Assembly: GCA_036429605.1 (NCBI GenBank)
Contig: JAVFKD010000016.1
Location: 3,162,001 to 3,226,000 of the forward strand
Direction: 5' to 3'
Length of the DNA: 64,000 nt
Source: Cladobotryum mycophilum
Lineage: Eukaryota; Ascomycota; Sordariomycetes; Hypocreales; Hypocreaceae
Shown here: one piece after another, positions 1 to 12,954 of the stretch
Numbering within the stretch: the first letter of the stretch is position 1
Layout: each line of letters starts with the position of its first letter
Program-made: the position numbers and the translations under genes
The notes under the pieces: model-generated
Told to the model about the DNA's origin: nothing
Databases searched by the model: none
What the model saw: the letters and a program-made list of their open reading frames with translations, nothing else

Positions 1-907
1 AAGCAGCAAAGTCGGTAAGGCCAAGATGCAACTGGTAGTACTCCGTAGAGAATAGATATTGGCAGCAATCAGTTCAAAGTCACTCAAATGGCACAAGCAA
101 ATAATTAAAGAGTCATGTCAAATTTATTCATGTTTTTGATTCGGTTGTTCTCCAAAGACACAACCATTATTTTGATTATCCTTTTTGGTTTCCTTTTGGG
201 CATCATCTCTCGTGTGAGCAGCAACCACTTTTCTCTTCTGTGTCTGTGTCTGTACATTTGCCAATAGACCCATCGGCTCCTCTTTTGCCTCCACTTCTTT
301 TTTGTCTTCCTGCTTTTCTTTGCCATTGATACAGCTTGGGGATCTTGCGTCCCCGCTCCATCATCTTTGTCGTAAAAAAAGGAAATCTCTGCCCAAGGTC
401 GCCCCTGGATACACCCCCTCCATCACTAGAGTACACACTACCCATTGCTTTGCCCTAAAGCTCTGTGTCCGGAAAAAAAGCCAACATGAATGCGTAAAAG
501 GGCTCGCCTTGAGCCAGAATAATAATAATAAAAAAACAACCAAAAAAAGTCCGGACCATGGTATCATCGAAAAAGCAACGCCTTGCAAGTGCAAATAAGA
601 AACCGAGCCCGGCCAACAAAACATTAAAAAAAACACACAAAAAAATCCTCCCAAAAATGCGCTTCAGTCGTGAAACTCCACGCTTTGTTCGCTTGATAGC
701 AAGGTTCCATAGCCCAGCCATCATGATGATGATTAAGTAGTAAAGGCGCAACTTGGTCTGTTGCACCACATTAAGCTCATGCGTCGTATAAGAATAGAGT
801 CCCTGTGCGCCAGCAAGATGTACACGGCAAAAAGGGCAAAAGCCTTGCCAAATGAGATCCGTCCCAAGTATATGCAGTTGATTAAAGTAAGTTGTTCCTC
901 GTTTTCT
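1..907. other. Non-coding left edge, 3' side of the Mks1-like gene
   Basis: I see no supportable gene here. The stretch holds runs of A and AAT triplets around 519-550 and lies downstream of the stop codon of the minus-strand Mks1-like gene, so its right part probably carries that gene's 3' UTR and polyadenylation signals. The short open frames on both strands have low-complexity, Lys/Arg- or Phe-rich translations and overlap each other. Confidence 0.5.
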
Positions 908-2617
908 CTACCAGCCCTTGGAGTGGTAGCCATTGAAGGCCTCCTTGGTGAAGTACTGGTTCCAGCTGCTGGCATTGACATCCTCGCTCTGCTTCAGGCA
1001 GGGTCTCTCTGGGTATTGCTTCAAGTTGGCGACATCGTGTGAAGTGTGTCGACGCTTGAGGACTGCATTGGCAGTGGATGACTTTTGCTGTCGCTCCCAG
1101 AGGAGGTGGCGGCGGAGAGACTCGGTGAGCTCGGTGGCGAGCATGTTGCGGCGGGTAGTTCGTGGAGAGAGAGCAGCTTGGGCGTGAATGTGGTTGGTAG
1201 TGGCGGCAATGGGCTGAGCGGTAGATCGGGGAATCTCGTGGATCGGCTTCAGGGTTGACTGGCGCATACCCCTCATCATCAAGGGACCTTCATCGGAATC
1301 GTTGGGGGAGCCACCGAGGGAGGTATTGGCGGCACGGGATCGGGTGATGGCCGAGGTGGACTGCGAGGCCTGGTTTCCAAGGGACTTGGCACGCTCGTTC
1401 TGAGCAATCATGAGGGTGATGAGAGAAGGTCGTGACGTCAGGTTGACCTTGGACTCGACACGCTGGAAAAACTTCTCGTCGACGCTGGGCTTACCGCTCT
1501 CGTCGTTGGAGTCCTCCCAGTCAGAGGAGTCGTCCTCATCATCAATGGCGCTCTCGTCGACGTATTCGCCCTCGGTATCAGAGTCAATGGCAGACTCGTT
1601 CTCATCCGCTGAGCGGCTGCTGTAGGAAATCTGCTTCTGCTGGGAAATGACGGAGCGGCTGGGAGGGCCACGGCGGCTCGGGACGGAGCTGTCCTCCTCA
1701 GAGGAAGCACCCATCTTGAAGGTAGACTTCTTGATGATGGGCATCATGGGCTTGCGGGTCTCGACGCTCTGGCCGAATTCGCTAGAAGAGCAAGATCCAC
1801 CGAGGGCAAACCTGGCGGGTTGCTTCTTAAGCTGAACAGGCTTGGGTGCAGGGGAGGAAGTCGGTTCGGGGATCGAATCGTCGATGGAAGGAGTAAGCTT
1901 GGGGAAGGCCTGTGTGGCGGGAGCCGCAGAGAAGCTGGTGGTGGTAGCAGGCTCCATGGTAGGAGAGGGGTGAGAATCTTCAGAGGCTTGCTCAGATGCC
2001 TGTGACTCGGTAGTAGTAGAACCAGATCGCTGGAGGGTAATCTCCTGCTCCTTTCGGGCAAAGGGAGAGGTCTGCAATGGCGCTGAGAGAGGTGCCTTGT
2101 CCTGGACAATGGAGACAACCATCTTCTCAAAGTCGTCAGAGCTAATGTGGCGATCACGTCGGCTGGCGGAGGATTCTAGTCGTCGTATCCTAGGACGAAC
2201 GATTTCGAGGGGTGCAGATAGAGAATTGAATTCAAGTGTCTCTTCGTCTGCGAGGGACTCGACACTGCCAGACAGTTGAGGTACGTCTGGGATGCGGGTC
2301 TCTGAGGGAACGTTCTTGGGTTGTGTGCGGGAGGTTTCGAGGGCGGCGGCGGCTCTGTGCTGGTTTTCAATGAGTTGCTCGCGCTGCCAAAGTCGCCAGC
2401 TAAGGTTTTCTAATCTCCGGCCTTGCTCAACAGAATCGGCGCAGCGGGAAAAGACTGTATAAAAAATTGGGTCAGCGTTGGGGGGACGGGATAGTGGCGA
2501 AAGGCAGTGTCCCTTACCTGTCCACATGCTATACAGGTTGGCGGGATTGCCAGTATCGACCTTATGGATGACGTTTGCATCCACTGTTAACACATGGGTT
2601 TCTAACCGGTGCGGCAT
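908..2617 (-). CDS. Mks1-like fungal regulator with DUF1752 (GATA-AreA-like) and DUF3295 regions
   Basis: Two exons, 2518-2617 and 908-2454, joined by a 63-bp GT-AG intron (2455-2517), give 548 aa. I chose the ATG at 2617 because the conserved block (VDTGNPANLYSMW, then VFSRCADSVEQ and NLSWRLW, about residues 15-60) follows directly; a longer upstream frame exists. That block is the short motif shared by yeast Mks1 and the N terminus of AreA-type proteins (Pfam DUF1752/GATA_AreA). The middle is Ser- and acid-rich and probably disordered. The C terminus (LLWERQQKSSTANAVLKRRHTSHDV ends in a GYHSKGW tail) matches fungal DUF3295 proteins. Yeast Mks1 is a negative regulator in nitrogen and retrograde signalling; the same role here is an inference. 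The protein has no GATA zinc finger, so it is not AreA. A 28-kb gene-free region lies upstream. Confidence 0.85.
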   Translation of the reverse strand: MPHRLETHVLTVDANVIHKVDTGNPANLYSMWTGKGHCLSPLSRPPNADPIFYTVFSRCADSVEQGRRLENLSWRLWQREQLIENQHRAAAALETSRTQPKNVPSETRIPDVPQLSGSVESLADEETLEFNSLSAPLEIVRPRIRRLESSASRRDRHISSDDFEKMVVSIVQDKAPLSAPLQTSPFARKEQEITLQRSGSTTTESQASEQASEDSHPSPTMEPATTTSFSAAPATQAFPKLTPSIDDSIPEPTSSPAPKPVQLKKQPARFALGGSCSSSEFGQSVETRKPMMPIIKKSTFKMGASSEEDSSVPSRRGPPSRSVISQQKQISYSSRSADENESAIDSDTEGEYVDESAIDDEDDSSDWEDSNDESGKPSVDEKFFQRVESKVNLTSRPSLITLMIAQNERAKSLGNQASQSTSAITRSRAANTSLGGSPNDSDEGPLMMRGMRQSTLKPIHEIPRSTAQPIAATTNHIHAQAALSPRTTRRNMLATELTESLRRHLLWERQQKSSTANAVLKRRHTSHDVANLKQYPERPCLKQSEDVNASSWNQYFTKEAFNGYHSKGW

Positions 2618-2700
2618 GTCTGCCAGATGTGAAAGAGCTCGAAGGTGCCGAGCGGGTGAGGAGAGTGAGGTGGTGAATGCGGAAGGCGAAAAGACGAAAA

Positions 2701-2713
2701 TATATATATATAT
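2701..2713. promoter_or_regulatory. TATA-like tract upstream of the Mks1-like gene
   Basis: An alternating TA run of about 13 bp lies roughly 85-95 bp upstream of the chosen start codon of the minus-strand gene. Its position fits a core promoter element. It could equally be a simple repeat, and there is no transcript evidence. Confidence 0.3.
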
Positions 2714-3359
2714 TCCGTCTGGTGCTGGTGGACTTGTGATGAGTATCAAAGTCCAATCGTCTCCTGGAGTGCGAGTCGATTCAATCAACAAAACTGCGCC
2801 AATCGTAAAGATATAGTCGAATTGTTTGTTGTTGATAGTTGATCAGGTGGAGGCGGTGTCGGTGAGAAGTGGGTATACTCTTGGCGGGGGAGGAAGAGAA
2901 GAGAGATAGAGTCGAAGTCGGATGTGGGTTGAAGTGGTAGTTGATTGTGACGAGAGGAATTGTGCAGAGGGGGGATGATGCCCTTCTTAATTGTATATGT
3001 TTGACTGCTGGTGAGCCGCAGGTCTGGTATGCGGAGAGATGGAGAACCAAAAGGGTGTTGAGAAACTGGGGAACAAGATCTAGTTATTAAGGTAGGTGTG
3101 TATTTTGGGCTGTGACAGGCTTAAGAAGAAGAAGATGGGAGTGGGAGGAGGAGGAGTGTGTGGTCGGTGTATGTCTGTCCAACGAGCACAAGCACCACAC
3201 AAAGCACCACACAACAAGGTTACAAGTGCAAGGGCGGGTACTTTCAGTATGTACCTTCAATGCACTCCTCTGGGGGTGTGCTCTTCCTCATAGGGGGGTG
3301 GAGGGCGTGTGGAATGCCGAGTGGAGGGGTGCTGGAGGCGTACGGTTTGGAACATCTCA

Positions 3360-3387
3360 GGTACGTACCCGTGGACCGGTACGTACC
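3360..3387. promoter_or_regulatory. Twin 10-bp palindromes GGTACGTACC
   Basis: The perfect palindrome GGTACGTACC occurs twice, at 3360-3369 and 3378-3387, with centres 18 bp apart. It lies about 740-770 bp upstream of the Mks1-like start codon, inside its likely promoter region. Paired palindromes of this kind are typical of sites bound by dimeric regulators; the factor is unknown and function is inferred from symmetry only. Confidence 0.35.
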
Positions 3388-6300
3388 AAGGTACTCTACT
3401 CGACCCTGGTCGTCTCCTCCCCGGCACCTTGTTCGAATGTACGGAGGCGCCGCTCTGCACTAAGAGAGAGAGTCGTGGCCGAATGCGCGTGTGGGGGGAG
3501 GAGAGGAGACAGGCACGAAAGGTACCTATCTCCCTGCCATTCGTAGGCAAAGCAGGGGTCAAAGGGACTCCCAGCTAGAAGGGGGAAGACGAACAAAAAC
3601 TCTTGCTGCGCTCAATTCTTATCCTGCACTGAGACTAGCGTGCGGTGCCTGGTTTGCATCTACCTTTCCTTAAGAGGTAGCAGTAAGCCCTGCCAACGAA
3701 TAATGTTTCCTACAAAAGACTAGTCTGAATAATTTGCACTAAACTCTATGAGGCCTCCCTTTCATCTGCTCTCTTATGCGCCCTCTCTCTATGTCTCCAG
3801 TTTCTCATGCTTTGCTCATGCTCTCGTCCTCACTTATTCATCACCGTCCCAAACTCCCAATCATGTGACGGTACTCCTTCTGGCATTCCGTTTCGGTTTC
3901 CTGACACCGAGGTTACCCAGTTTGCCCCAATTCGTCTTGCCACTGCCCATTCAGGCTTGGACCCTCTCCCATCCCTCGCGCTGAACCGCAAAGGGTAGCG
4001 ATCCGGGGGTCTCGAAGAGTATTCCCCGTCACGCGGTTTACTTTCCCCGGAAACGGTTTTCCATGTGTTGGCTCTTCTTCTTCTAATGACTTGCTCACGT
4101 TTCCCTTTGCATGAAGCGAAAGGGAGAGGAAAAAACGTTGGTCCCTCCGTTTTGTCTGGACGGAATCACCAGCCGGTTTCGCGGACCGCCCATCTTATTT
4201 TTGAATAATACTACACATGCTCAATTTTCGTGATGGTGGTGATGATGGTGGCACACAACTGACAAATAAGCCCATTCATGTCACGCTCGCTTGTTTGATA
4301 GGTACCTAGAAGTGTCCATTGATTGCACGTAAAAGTTCTAGCTGAAAGAAAGAGAAGCAAACAATATTCAATCTTGAACAATCCCCCCCCCCTTCCATCT
4401 CGTCACCTCGTTTAAGCGCCACCATCAATGGCTCAATCTCTTCTCTCTTCTCAATTCGAGGTGTCAGAAGGGTCCCATTCAGAAACATCCAATTGGGCCG
4501 ACGGGTATTCGCTCGAGGGTTCCCCCCGTCCCCCGTCTCTAACCCAACAGACAGACTCGGCGAATTGGATCAAGAAGCAACCAAATTTCTGGTTCGCTTC
4601 ATTGCTATGAGCTTACGTGCCGCCGTGGATGTGACAGTGGTCCTTGTCCTTTTGGGGGCCGTACCCCCAGGACACTGGACTGCCAGTGGTCCAGCACACT
4701 GTTCAGGTGACTGTTTTTTTCCCTCTTGCTCTCAACTCTGCGCGAATCGCTTTCAGAGGTTTGGAAAGGATTCGCCCTGAGAATAGAGGCCCTCATTCCT
4801 GCGCCTTGTTCCTTGTCTCATTGAAGCCAACGGGCGGAAAAATTGGCCTCTTCTCTCGGTGGAATTATATTGTTGGTTGGGGGGACGGCGCCTGTTTTGC
4901 TGCGCCTGACCTAAGCCCTGGGGGTAGAAAATGCTTCATCTACAGACATGCAACAGAAAAAAAAGCTACCTATTCTTACTGTTTTATGCATCGTAATAAG
5001 AGATCATGGGGTATGACCACGGACGCGGAGCCTCGTAGGCAGACATCCGGTCGCAGACTGACGCTTTCAAGGTGGTATTGGGACCTCCTCGCCCAGTCCC
5101 TCGGCGCCAACGCACCAGAAAGGGTCTGCGACATCTGCTACGAGGAGGTGGTCACCTGGTTCTGCTTGTCGGGACCTCAGTGGCGTCAGTTTTGATAGCG
5201 GACAGGTTTTTTCCTTTCGATGCGTCTTGCAGCGATGGCTCAGGGGAGAGGGGGTCGCCACCCACCCCTTCCAAGCCCAGTAAGAGTGAGAGTGAGTGAG
5301 TGAGAGAGAGAGAGAACAGAACCCTGAGGCAACCCTTTTAGCGACCTACCCTTTGGTGAAAGAGAGAACCCTCCCTCTTTCTGCAGGGACCTCCCGACCC
5401 GCTGTGGTTCAAACTGGGGTCAGCAGGACAGCAGTCGCCGAGAAACAACGCAGGCAGACCAGGAAAACTGCCAACGCATAGCTCTCTCCGCCGCATGACC
5501 ATTCGGATTTTCTTGCACGGGCTTTGCTTTTTGGCCTCTGGCATTTTGAGACGAGGGGGAGGGGGAGAACAAATTAAAACCAACCAACCCGCTCACGGGG
5601 AGGGTCTTTACGATAGCTCTGTTCGAGAAATTGCCCCCAATGACTGATCAGTTATGTTCTTCAACAACGGTGATGCTGGTACTATTCGCCTCTATTGGTG
5701 TTTTCTTGTTTCTTTTTATACCTGCCGCCCCTAAATAGATAGATAGCAAGCACAAATCAATTCGTGGTGATGGCTTCAATCCATTCCACAGAGATCATCA
5801 TGTTCTCAATTAGCGACCTGCCCTGTCAAAAACGTTCGGAGAACGACCTGTGCGCTCCGTTGGTCGCTGCATTTTCGCTTCCCACTATTTAGATCCCGCC
5901 TTTTTGTTTCTTTCCCATTAAAAAAAAAGGGAGCGGCGGAGGATGCCACTCCTAGTAAGTACAAATGTTTTTCTTCCCCACGGGGTAGAGACTTGAGAGA
6001 GCACGGCGCGTGTGTAGATCTAGGGGCCAAGGCTTGCATGCGATGATACGACAAAGCATCTTGTATTATCTGAACAACCCAGGAGAGAGAAAACGAACTC
6101 GCCCTTGCTTTGGTAGTAGCCCATAGGGGCCCCATAAGGGGAGGGGTGGTGGTGGTTTTTCTGTGAGGGATGGACCCTCGAATGTCAATCCTCACCTTGT
6201 AGGGCATAGAGTCTGTGGCTTGGCATGATTTCCAGGAACCTCAACCTCGGGACTGGTTGACACCACACCCATGAGCCACACTTGTCTCTCTCTACCCTGG

Positions 6301-6589
6301 GTGGAGGGAGTAGGGCAGGCAGAACTATGTCTGGGTGCGGTGTCGATGATGTGTGGAAATTAGAAGGGATGCCATATTCAATAGCAAAAAATGACGTTCT
6401 TTTTTCTTTCTTTTCTTTCTCCATGAATCGAGAATAGATTACGAGTCACAAAATCATGACCAATTCTGACAGGAAGGATGCCTTGTCAATGACAATGTGC
6501 CCTGAATAGTAATGGGCAATGAATACAGGGCCAGGCCATTCTCCCCCCCCCAAGATTAGTAGGAGGTCACCAAGTAAGCTTAGAACAGC

Positions 6590-6627
6590 CACACACACAC
6601 ATACACACACACATACACAAGACACAC
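6590..6627. repeat. AC-rich microsatellite
   Basis: An imperfect CA dinucleotide run interrupted by AT steps, inside the gene-free region. Confidence 0.85.
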
Positions 6628-9600
6628 GCAAGACAGCAGAGAGGATTCTTTGAATGCAACGCCAGCTATCTATGGATCCCCATCCTTCCTTTCACCGCTG
6701 CACACCTTCGGAACATTGGCCACGCAATGGAAAATAGCCCTGCAGAACCGGATTGGAGAGTATAATTGGAAAACAAGAAGAAGAAAAACATGGCGATAAC
6801 GCCATCCAAAGGCCTAGATGGATCGAAATGCACGCTTCTGACCGGGTCGATGTAGAAGGTAATTGATCTTCCAAATGCTGCCCCCTCGACAGGGTAGGCG
6901 AACCGCACACATCGCATTGGTTTTGATCTGCCACAAGAACAGTGGAGAGACAGAGACAGAGACACAGAGAGAGAGAGGATCAGTTCCTAAAATGGCATGT
7001 AACGTGTCTGTTCCAATGGGTCTGGAAGAACCCCTCTCCGCCACCAAGCAGTACATACTCGTAGGAGAGCTGGATTCCAAGGGAAAAGGGCCCACTCTAC
7101 ACGAACCTCTCAATACTCTCTGTTAAACAACAATGTTTTTTTTTCTTTTTCATCGCCACCAAAAAAGGAAGGAAAACTCAAATAATGACAGGTCTCAATG
7201 GAATTTCAAATAATACCCTTGTCTTCCGCTTGGAACATGTTGGCCGCCGTTGGTTCTGATCGACCCGAATTCTATCGCATCATAAAAATCAAAATCAAAA
7301 CCAAACCCCGTTTTGTTTTTTGAAAATCAGTAGTAGTAGTACAAGACACGACGAACGCACAACGTATGCACCACTCTTTTGCTTTGGCATGCACCGCATG
7401 ATGCGCATACACATATGAGACAAAAAAGGACGACGCAGGTCCGGCTGCATATTTGTTTTTTCTTCTTCTTTCTTTTCTTTCTTCTTTCGTGAGCTGGCTT
7501 TTGTTTACCCCCTCGCGTGTCCCGCTTTCATAAGACCATTTTATGAATTATGTCATATGATAATGCCTCTCTAACAATCAGACATTGTTTCTCGACTTGC
7601 AAAGAGCCGCACGGTTTATCTCGACCCGCGTCCGGAACGCAAAAAAAGTTTGTTGTTCAGGGCACGGGAGAGGGAGAGAGATAGAGGAAAAAAACCTCGT
7701 ATGCTGTCTCATACCTGCCAGCGAAACCATCTCAGTTGTCAAATTGGTAGGATGCTTTTTTCCTTTGTTTCTCTCTTCTTCGGTTACACATGCTCTGGCA
7801 TTCAATTCAGGAGTTGGAACAATGTCCATGGAGGAGTGGCTCTCCCCTTTAGCTGCCTCCATATGTATGTACAATCACCTAAAACAATGCAAGGGAAGAG
7901 AAGGGGAAGCGAGGCAGTGGCTTGCTTGTATGGGTGATGCCACAGTGGCTGCTGTTGTTGTTGTTGACTTTCTCAGCCTTGAATCAGCCACATAACAAAG
8001 CCCTACACCAGTCTATCCAGCAGCCTGCAGGCGGTTCGCTTGCGGCTTGAACCGTTCCCGTGACTAATTGGCAATTCTCCTTCCCTTGCGAGGCCCTCAT
8101 CTGATTCGTCAATTATACGAGGAGTTGGTACAAGTAGTACTTCAATGTTGAATCAATCGCAACCTGACCAAGGCCAATTTAGTCACTTCCTCAGTGCTGG
8201 ATTTCAAGGAACAAGATAGGTACCTACGTGTAGCATCGTCAAGGACCCCTTGCCTTTGTTTCTTTCTTAGTCTCTTGTTCTACTTGTACGATGAGACCGT
8301 AGAGGACTTTGCTATAATGCCCTTCAAAGGCACACCATACGCTAGGGTCGCGATATATGGTCATGTGTAGGCTGCACGGGCCAGGCCGCTTGTCAAGCTC
8401 CAGAGACCAGAGCAGAAAATGTGAGTCGTGAGAGCAATGGAGGATGCTGATTGGCCTAAATTGCAAACCTCCTCTCTCTGACTGGCCTTCAATCCTCTCG
8501 TTCCTTTAAGAGGTACATACATACCGTCTCCCCCGGACTGCCGGTCCGTATCCTAGTGCCGCTACCATTTTGAGGTGTCTAAGTCTACTCCGTACCTAAG
8601 CATCAAATAGATTCTTTCCCCAAAACAGAAGACCAGGGGGTGGAGGTTTTCTGGGAAATATCCAATCTTGATTTGGCATTCTCGTTGCTTTTTGGGAGCA
8701 TTTGGGAAATGGCCGTGTTCTCTATGCGCAGCATGGGATAGAACAAGATGGGCAATTTGCAATAACGCGGCATGGAACCCATGTTTAGTTTCCTCCGTTC
8801 ACGCAATTCTGTTATCCTTTAGCCCTGTCCGTTCCCGACCGTTTTCCACTGCATGTGTAGGCAAGATGAAAGATAAAAAGGCGTTGGGAGAAACACGTTG
8901 TAGGAAGAAAAAAAGAAGGGGTCTAGATGTCACCGCCAATCGCTACATCGCCGTCTACTTTCAGCTCGTCCCGTGATGAATGCTTGCTAAGAAGAGAAAA
9001 AACCAAGGAACCGGTCGTGACAGGTTGTCTCCTTTTTTCTACTAGCCCCCAGGGCAGAGGAGAGGGAGAGCTTTGGTCCCTCTCTTCCATCATCCGAAAG
9101 GGCCTCGGCAAGACCAAACGATCAGTCCAGCCCAGTCCAGATGTCCCGATTGCCAGAACGCTGGGAACGATCGCGAGCTGATGACTGGACTGTCATAAAT
9201 GATAGCTCACGCTCCTTGAGAATTCGGCCGGTTTCCCCGAAAAGAAAAGAAAGAAAAAAAAGAGTGGCCCAGCGTTGCGGAACGCATGTCTTGACTTGTC
9301 TTGTCTTGCGTGTGTCTCTTTTTCTCTCTCTCTGCAGGACTAAGACATTTCTTTTTAACAAGCCATGTTTCATTCCCACGGGTGGTGGACGCACGCTTAG
9401 CCAAAAGGAAAGACAACCAAGGTGTTGTTTTTTTTGCTTGTTTCTCCAGCAAGATGGTTGATGTATTTGCTTTTGTTTTCTCGAGAAAACATGGCTAAGC
9501 TGTTTTTGGATAATCCATTCGCAATCCTTCAACGCAAGGGACACGAAGCATATCACTTGTCACAAAATACGAAAGAGACGTCTGCCTTGGGAGTGAATGA

Positions 9601-11533
9601 GAGCATGAGAGAGAGACTTAATTAACCCGATTTCGATATTGTTTAATGCATTTGCCCAAATGCAGCTGCTGCACCGGTACTCTGGTCTTGGGACTTGGTC
9701 TTCGTTTTGACAGTTTTGACTCATGCATGTACATCACACACACAACGGCTCCCTCCCTGGACGATGATGCACAACTATTGAAACATTGGTGAGCATATGA
9801 CTTACTATCCACCCGCCTTCCCATTGAGGTTTGACGATAGTCTTTCCCTTGCTATGGCTGCGACTTTCTTACTCCTTTATCTTGTACGAGACGAGAGAAA
9901 GAGGAAAACACATGCTCGTAAAAACAAGACGGGATCATCAGAGCGGGCCGTATGTAGCTTGGACCACCCATCTCATTCACTTTAACCCCGCCCCGAATAT
10001 GCTGTTTCCCCATATCTCAGCTCTCACGAGCCTACCAATGCATGGCGCACGGGAACACTTGGTTGCGAGCTGCCCCCAGTTCATCAGCTCGAATCTGTAC
10101 CTGCGTCGTCGCCCAGAAACGAAACAGAACCGAACCCCCCTGGTCAATTTTATACTGGAGAATAGCTTTTCTCAAGCGGCAGCATTTGATTCGACTGTCA
10201 TATCCTATGGATGTTATCAATTTTTGTTTTTCTTGTTCTTTCCTTTCTCTTACAAGCTTGCCTGTCTTAATCTTGCCCCTCCGGTTCGCCACCCCCAAGC
10301 TCTTTGCAAAACAAAACAAAACAAAAAAAAACTCCCACTTGAGCTGGATGATCTCCCGAAAATGCTCGGGGAGGGGGGAGGTCCACATTCGGACAAAAAA
10401 AAAACTTGTTTTTTTTTTTGAGTTGGGTTGAGTTGAGTTTCCGAGGCAGCTTTGAGACTTCTGCGAACTCTAGCAATTACATGCATGCGAGTCAAAAAAT
10501 AAAAACGGGCGCGCTGTATGTAAGGGCGTTGTTGTTTTATTTTTTTGTGTTTGTGGCTGCCAGACGGAAAAAGGAAAATCTGGGGGTGAAGCAACGTCGA
10601 ATGCAAGGGAAAGAAGAGATCATCGCCAATCAATATCAGGCCACAACAAGATCATGTTTTGTTCCAGTTGCCCTCCCGTAGCATGTATGTACAGCATATG
10701 CCAAACCGCCGAATGCGCCATCGCAACAACAAGAAAATCTCAGACTGTCTATCTTTTTTGGCTTCAGGGCTGCGGGGATATTCCGTACCTGAATCGCAGA
10801 TATGCATCCGCATCTTCCCATAACGCCGCTCCATGAATCATGATTCAAAGTGTAGGCCAAATCAGGAAATCCGGTCAAAGAGGGTCAAACAAAGGGAGGG
10901 AGACGAGATAGACAGAGAGAGCTGTGATGGTGTGTGTGTGCGTACGTGTGCAGCTTCATGCGAACCAACACTGGCTTCTGATTCGTTCTCCGTGACCGAT
11001 TCGCATTCCATTGTACAAAACATCAGATCATGATCAAAGACAAGGACGATCGACCCTGCAAACAATGCAATCGATCACCAAATCCGGAGGCGTTTTCCCC
11101 CCATTCTGTTTTTCTTTTTCACACACCCCCCAGTATTCAAGAGAGGAATGGTAAGGTCAAGGGGGTGTCAAACAAAGTATGATACAAAAATCCGGGGGAG
11201 ATTGAATGTCATTCGATAGATTCCTTTGATGCGCGCAACGCAAGGGAGGGAGAAACAAGGAGGAGGTAGGTAGTAGGAGAAGACGCCCTTTTTTGGCCCC
11301 CGCAAGGTTTTGGGTTGAGCTGGAGGTGGTGCTCACATTTTTACGATAAGCGAGCGGCCGCCCCAGATCTCCGGTTGGTGCGGATCGAGCTTCTCCCCTC
11401 CCCTTCCTCTCTCTCCCTTAAAGAGCGAGCTGGATAGGCTGAGGTGACACCTCAAGGCTACATGAAGGGGGTTGCGAGTTTGAAACAAGTATTACAGCCA
11501 ACAATAGGGAGGATGAGGAAATATGACATGTGA

Positions 11534-11650
11534 GAAAAAGAAAATTAAATCAATTAAAATCAATTATTATTATTTGGCTTTTTTAGTAAAATTTTCTGAT
11601 AAACTGAATATTTGATTTATTCTTTTTATTTTATTTTTCCTTTACTTTCA
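11534..11650. other. AT island 1
   Basis: About 115 bp almost free of G and C, made of words such as AAATTAAAT and TTTTATTTTATT. It is the first and longest of six such islands in the gene-free region and contrasts sharply with the mixed-composition DNA on both sides. Confidence 0.7.
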
Positions 11651-12916
11651 GTCGACTTCCCGTATACAAAGTACCATTTCAAAAAGGATTTGTCATGGAT
11701 GCATATGGCCGCATTTAGATTCCAATGAGCCACACTCTACCGCGATGTGGCTGTGTGCGTTTACCTTTGTTGGACGTTCAAGGTTTTTCCAAATTTGGAA
11801 ACCTTAGGTAGGTAGATGGAATCTGCCATGCGAGTCTGCAGCGCTTGGGCTAGTTGGAGGGGAAAAAATTGACGGTATTATCTTACTGCATCATTATTCG
11901 TAACGCGTACACATGTTTTAGTGCTGCTGTGCTTTTGTGCTACCAATATCCGACGATTCGATGCTGAACTTGACGCATCGTGATACGCCACACAGCAGTG
12001 GCGGGAGTCACCTCCGAAGTCTACAGCGTTGCAAGGAATCATGCCTTTTTTGTTTTCGTGTGTGTCTATGAGACCATGTCCATGGGCCGAGCTCGTAATT
12101 CGTCTAGACAAATGGCTAGCAAAAAGGTTAGCCTCCCGTAATACAAGACCGGAGAACATGGGAACTATCAAGTGACTCATCTGGTCGGTAACGTTGGGTC
12201 TGGAAAGCTTCACCAGATGGCATCCAGGGTAGCATTGCACTTGCACTGCAGACGGATCCGTGGCGCCTCCGCATGGAAATACGTGTTTCCAGCCACAAAC
12301 CTCGTTGTCTGGTCATTCACAGCCACACGTGCAAGTCTTGCCCCGAAGATGACTCTCCCTCCCTCCATCAGCTCGGCTTTGTTTACCTTGGATACCTGCG
12401 GCTTAGGCATTGAACCTCCCGATTTCGACTATTGAAAGGCAACATCACCAATATGCTTTTTTGGCATGCTACCTATGCATTTCTTTACTTCTTGTCCCCA
12501 TGATCCGTCAAAAGAAGCTTCTGTTGGGGGTCTTCGGTTCGGTCCAACATCGAATTCCTACTTCCTTTGTTCCATGAGGCTGGGGGCGCTTACACTCGGA
12601 GAGGGGGAGTGTTTTTTATTTTATTTTAGCTGAGGCGCAGTCATCTACCCTTCTTTCTAGGTAGGTTTATGCAAGATGATCCATATGACATCTGCCTTGT
12701 TACCCATCACCACACGGACGCCATTACCCCAAGTGCCGTGTGATGGATGATTTGGGGGGTTGCACAATGATGAATCGTCTCTTTTTTTCTCTATTTTCAA
12801 AGAAGCGGTCAACAAACCTCTGCGCTTGTGATGTCCTACGTGGCCCAAGTGAGTGGCGGCGGCATCGTCCGCAGAAACCGAGATGCCACTTTAAGACAAG
12901 AGTAGCGACACCAATA

Positions 12917-12954
12917 TGTGTGGTGTGTGTGTGTGTGTGTGTCTGTGTCTGTGT
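12917..12954. repeat. GT microsatellite
   Basis: A GT dinucleotide run with a few CT interruptions near its right end. Confidence 0.85.

Larger units (their letters stand above)
2618..11530. other. Gene-free region, part 1 (upstream of the Mks1-like gene)
   Basis: About 8.9 kb with no recognisable gene on either strand. Open frames stay under about 200 codons, overlap antisense frames, and translate to Ser/Phe- or Lys/Arg-rich low-complexity sequence. The stretch contains homopurine and homopyrimidine tracts, an AC/AT microsatellite at 6590-6627, GA-rich tracts (for example around 5285-5315) and several short palindromes built from TACC/GGTA (3360-3387, 4299-4308, 8217-8226). Base composition is mixed and not AT-rich, so it does not look like RIP-mutated heterochromatin. 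Confidence 0.6.
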
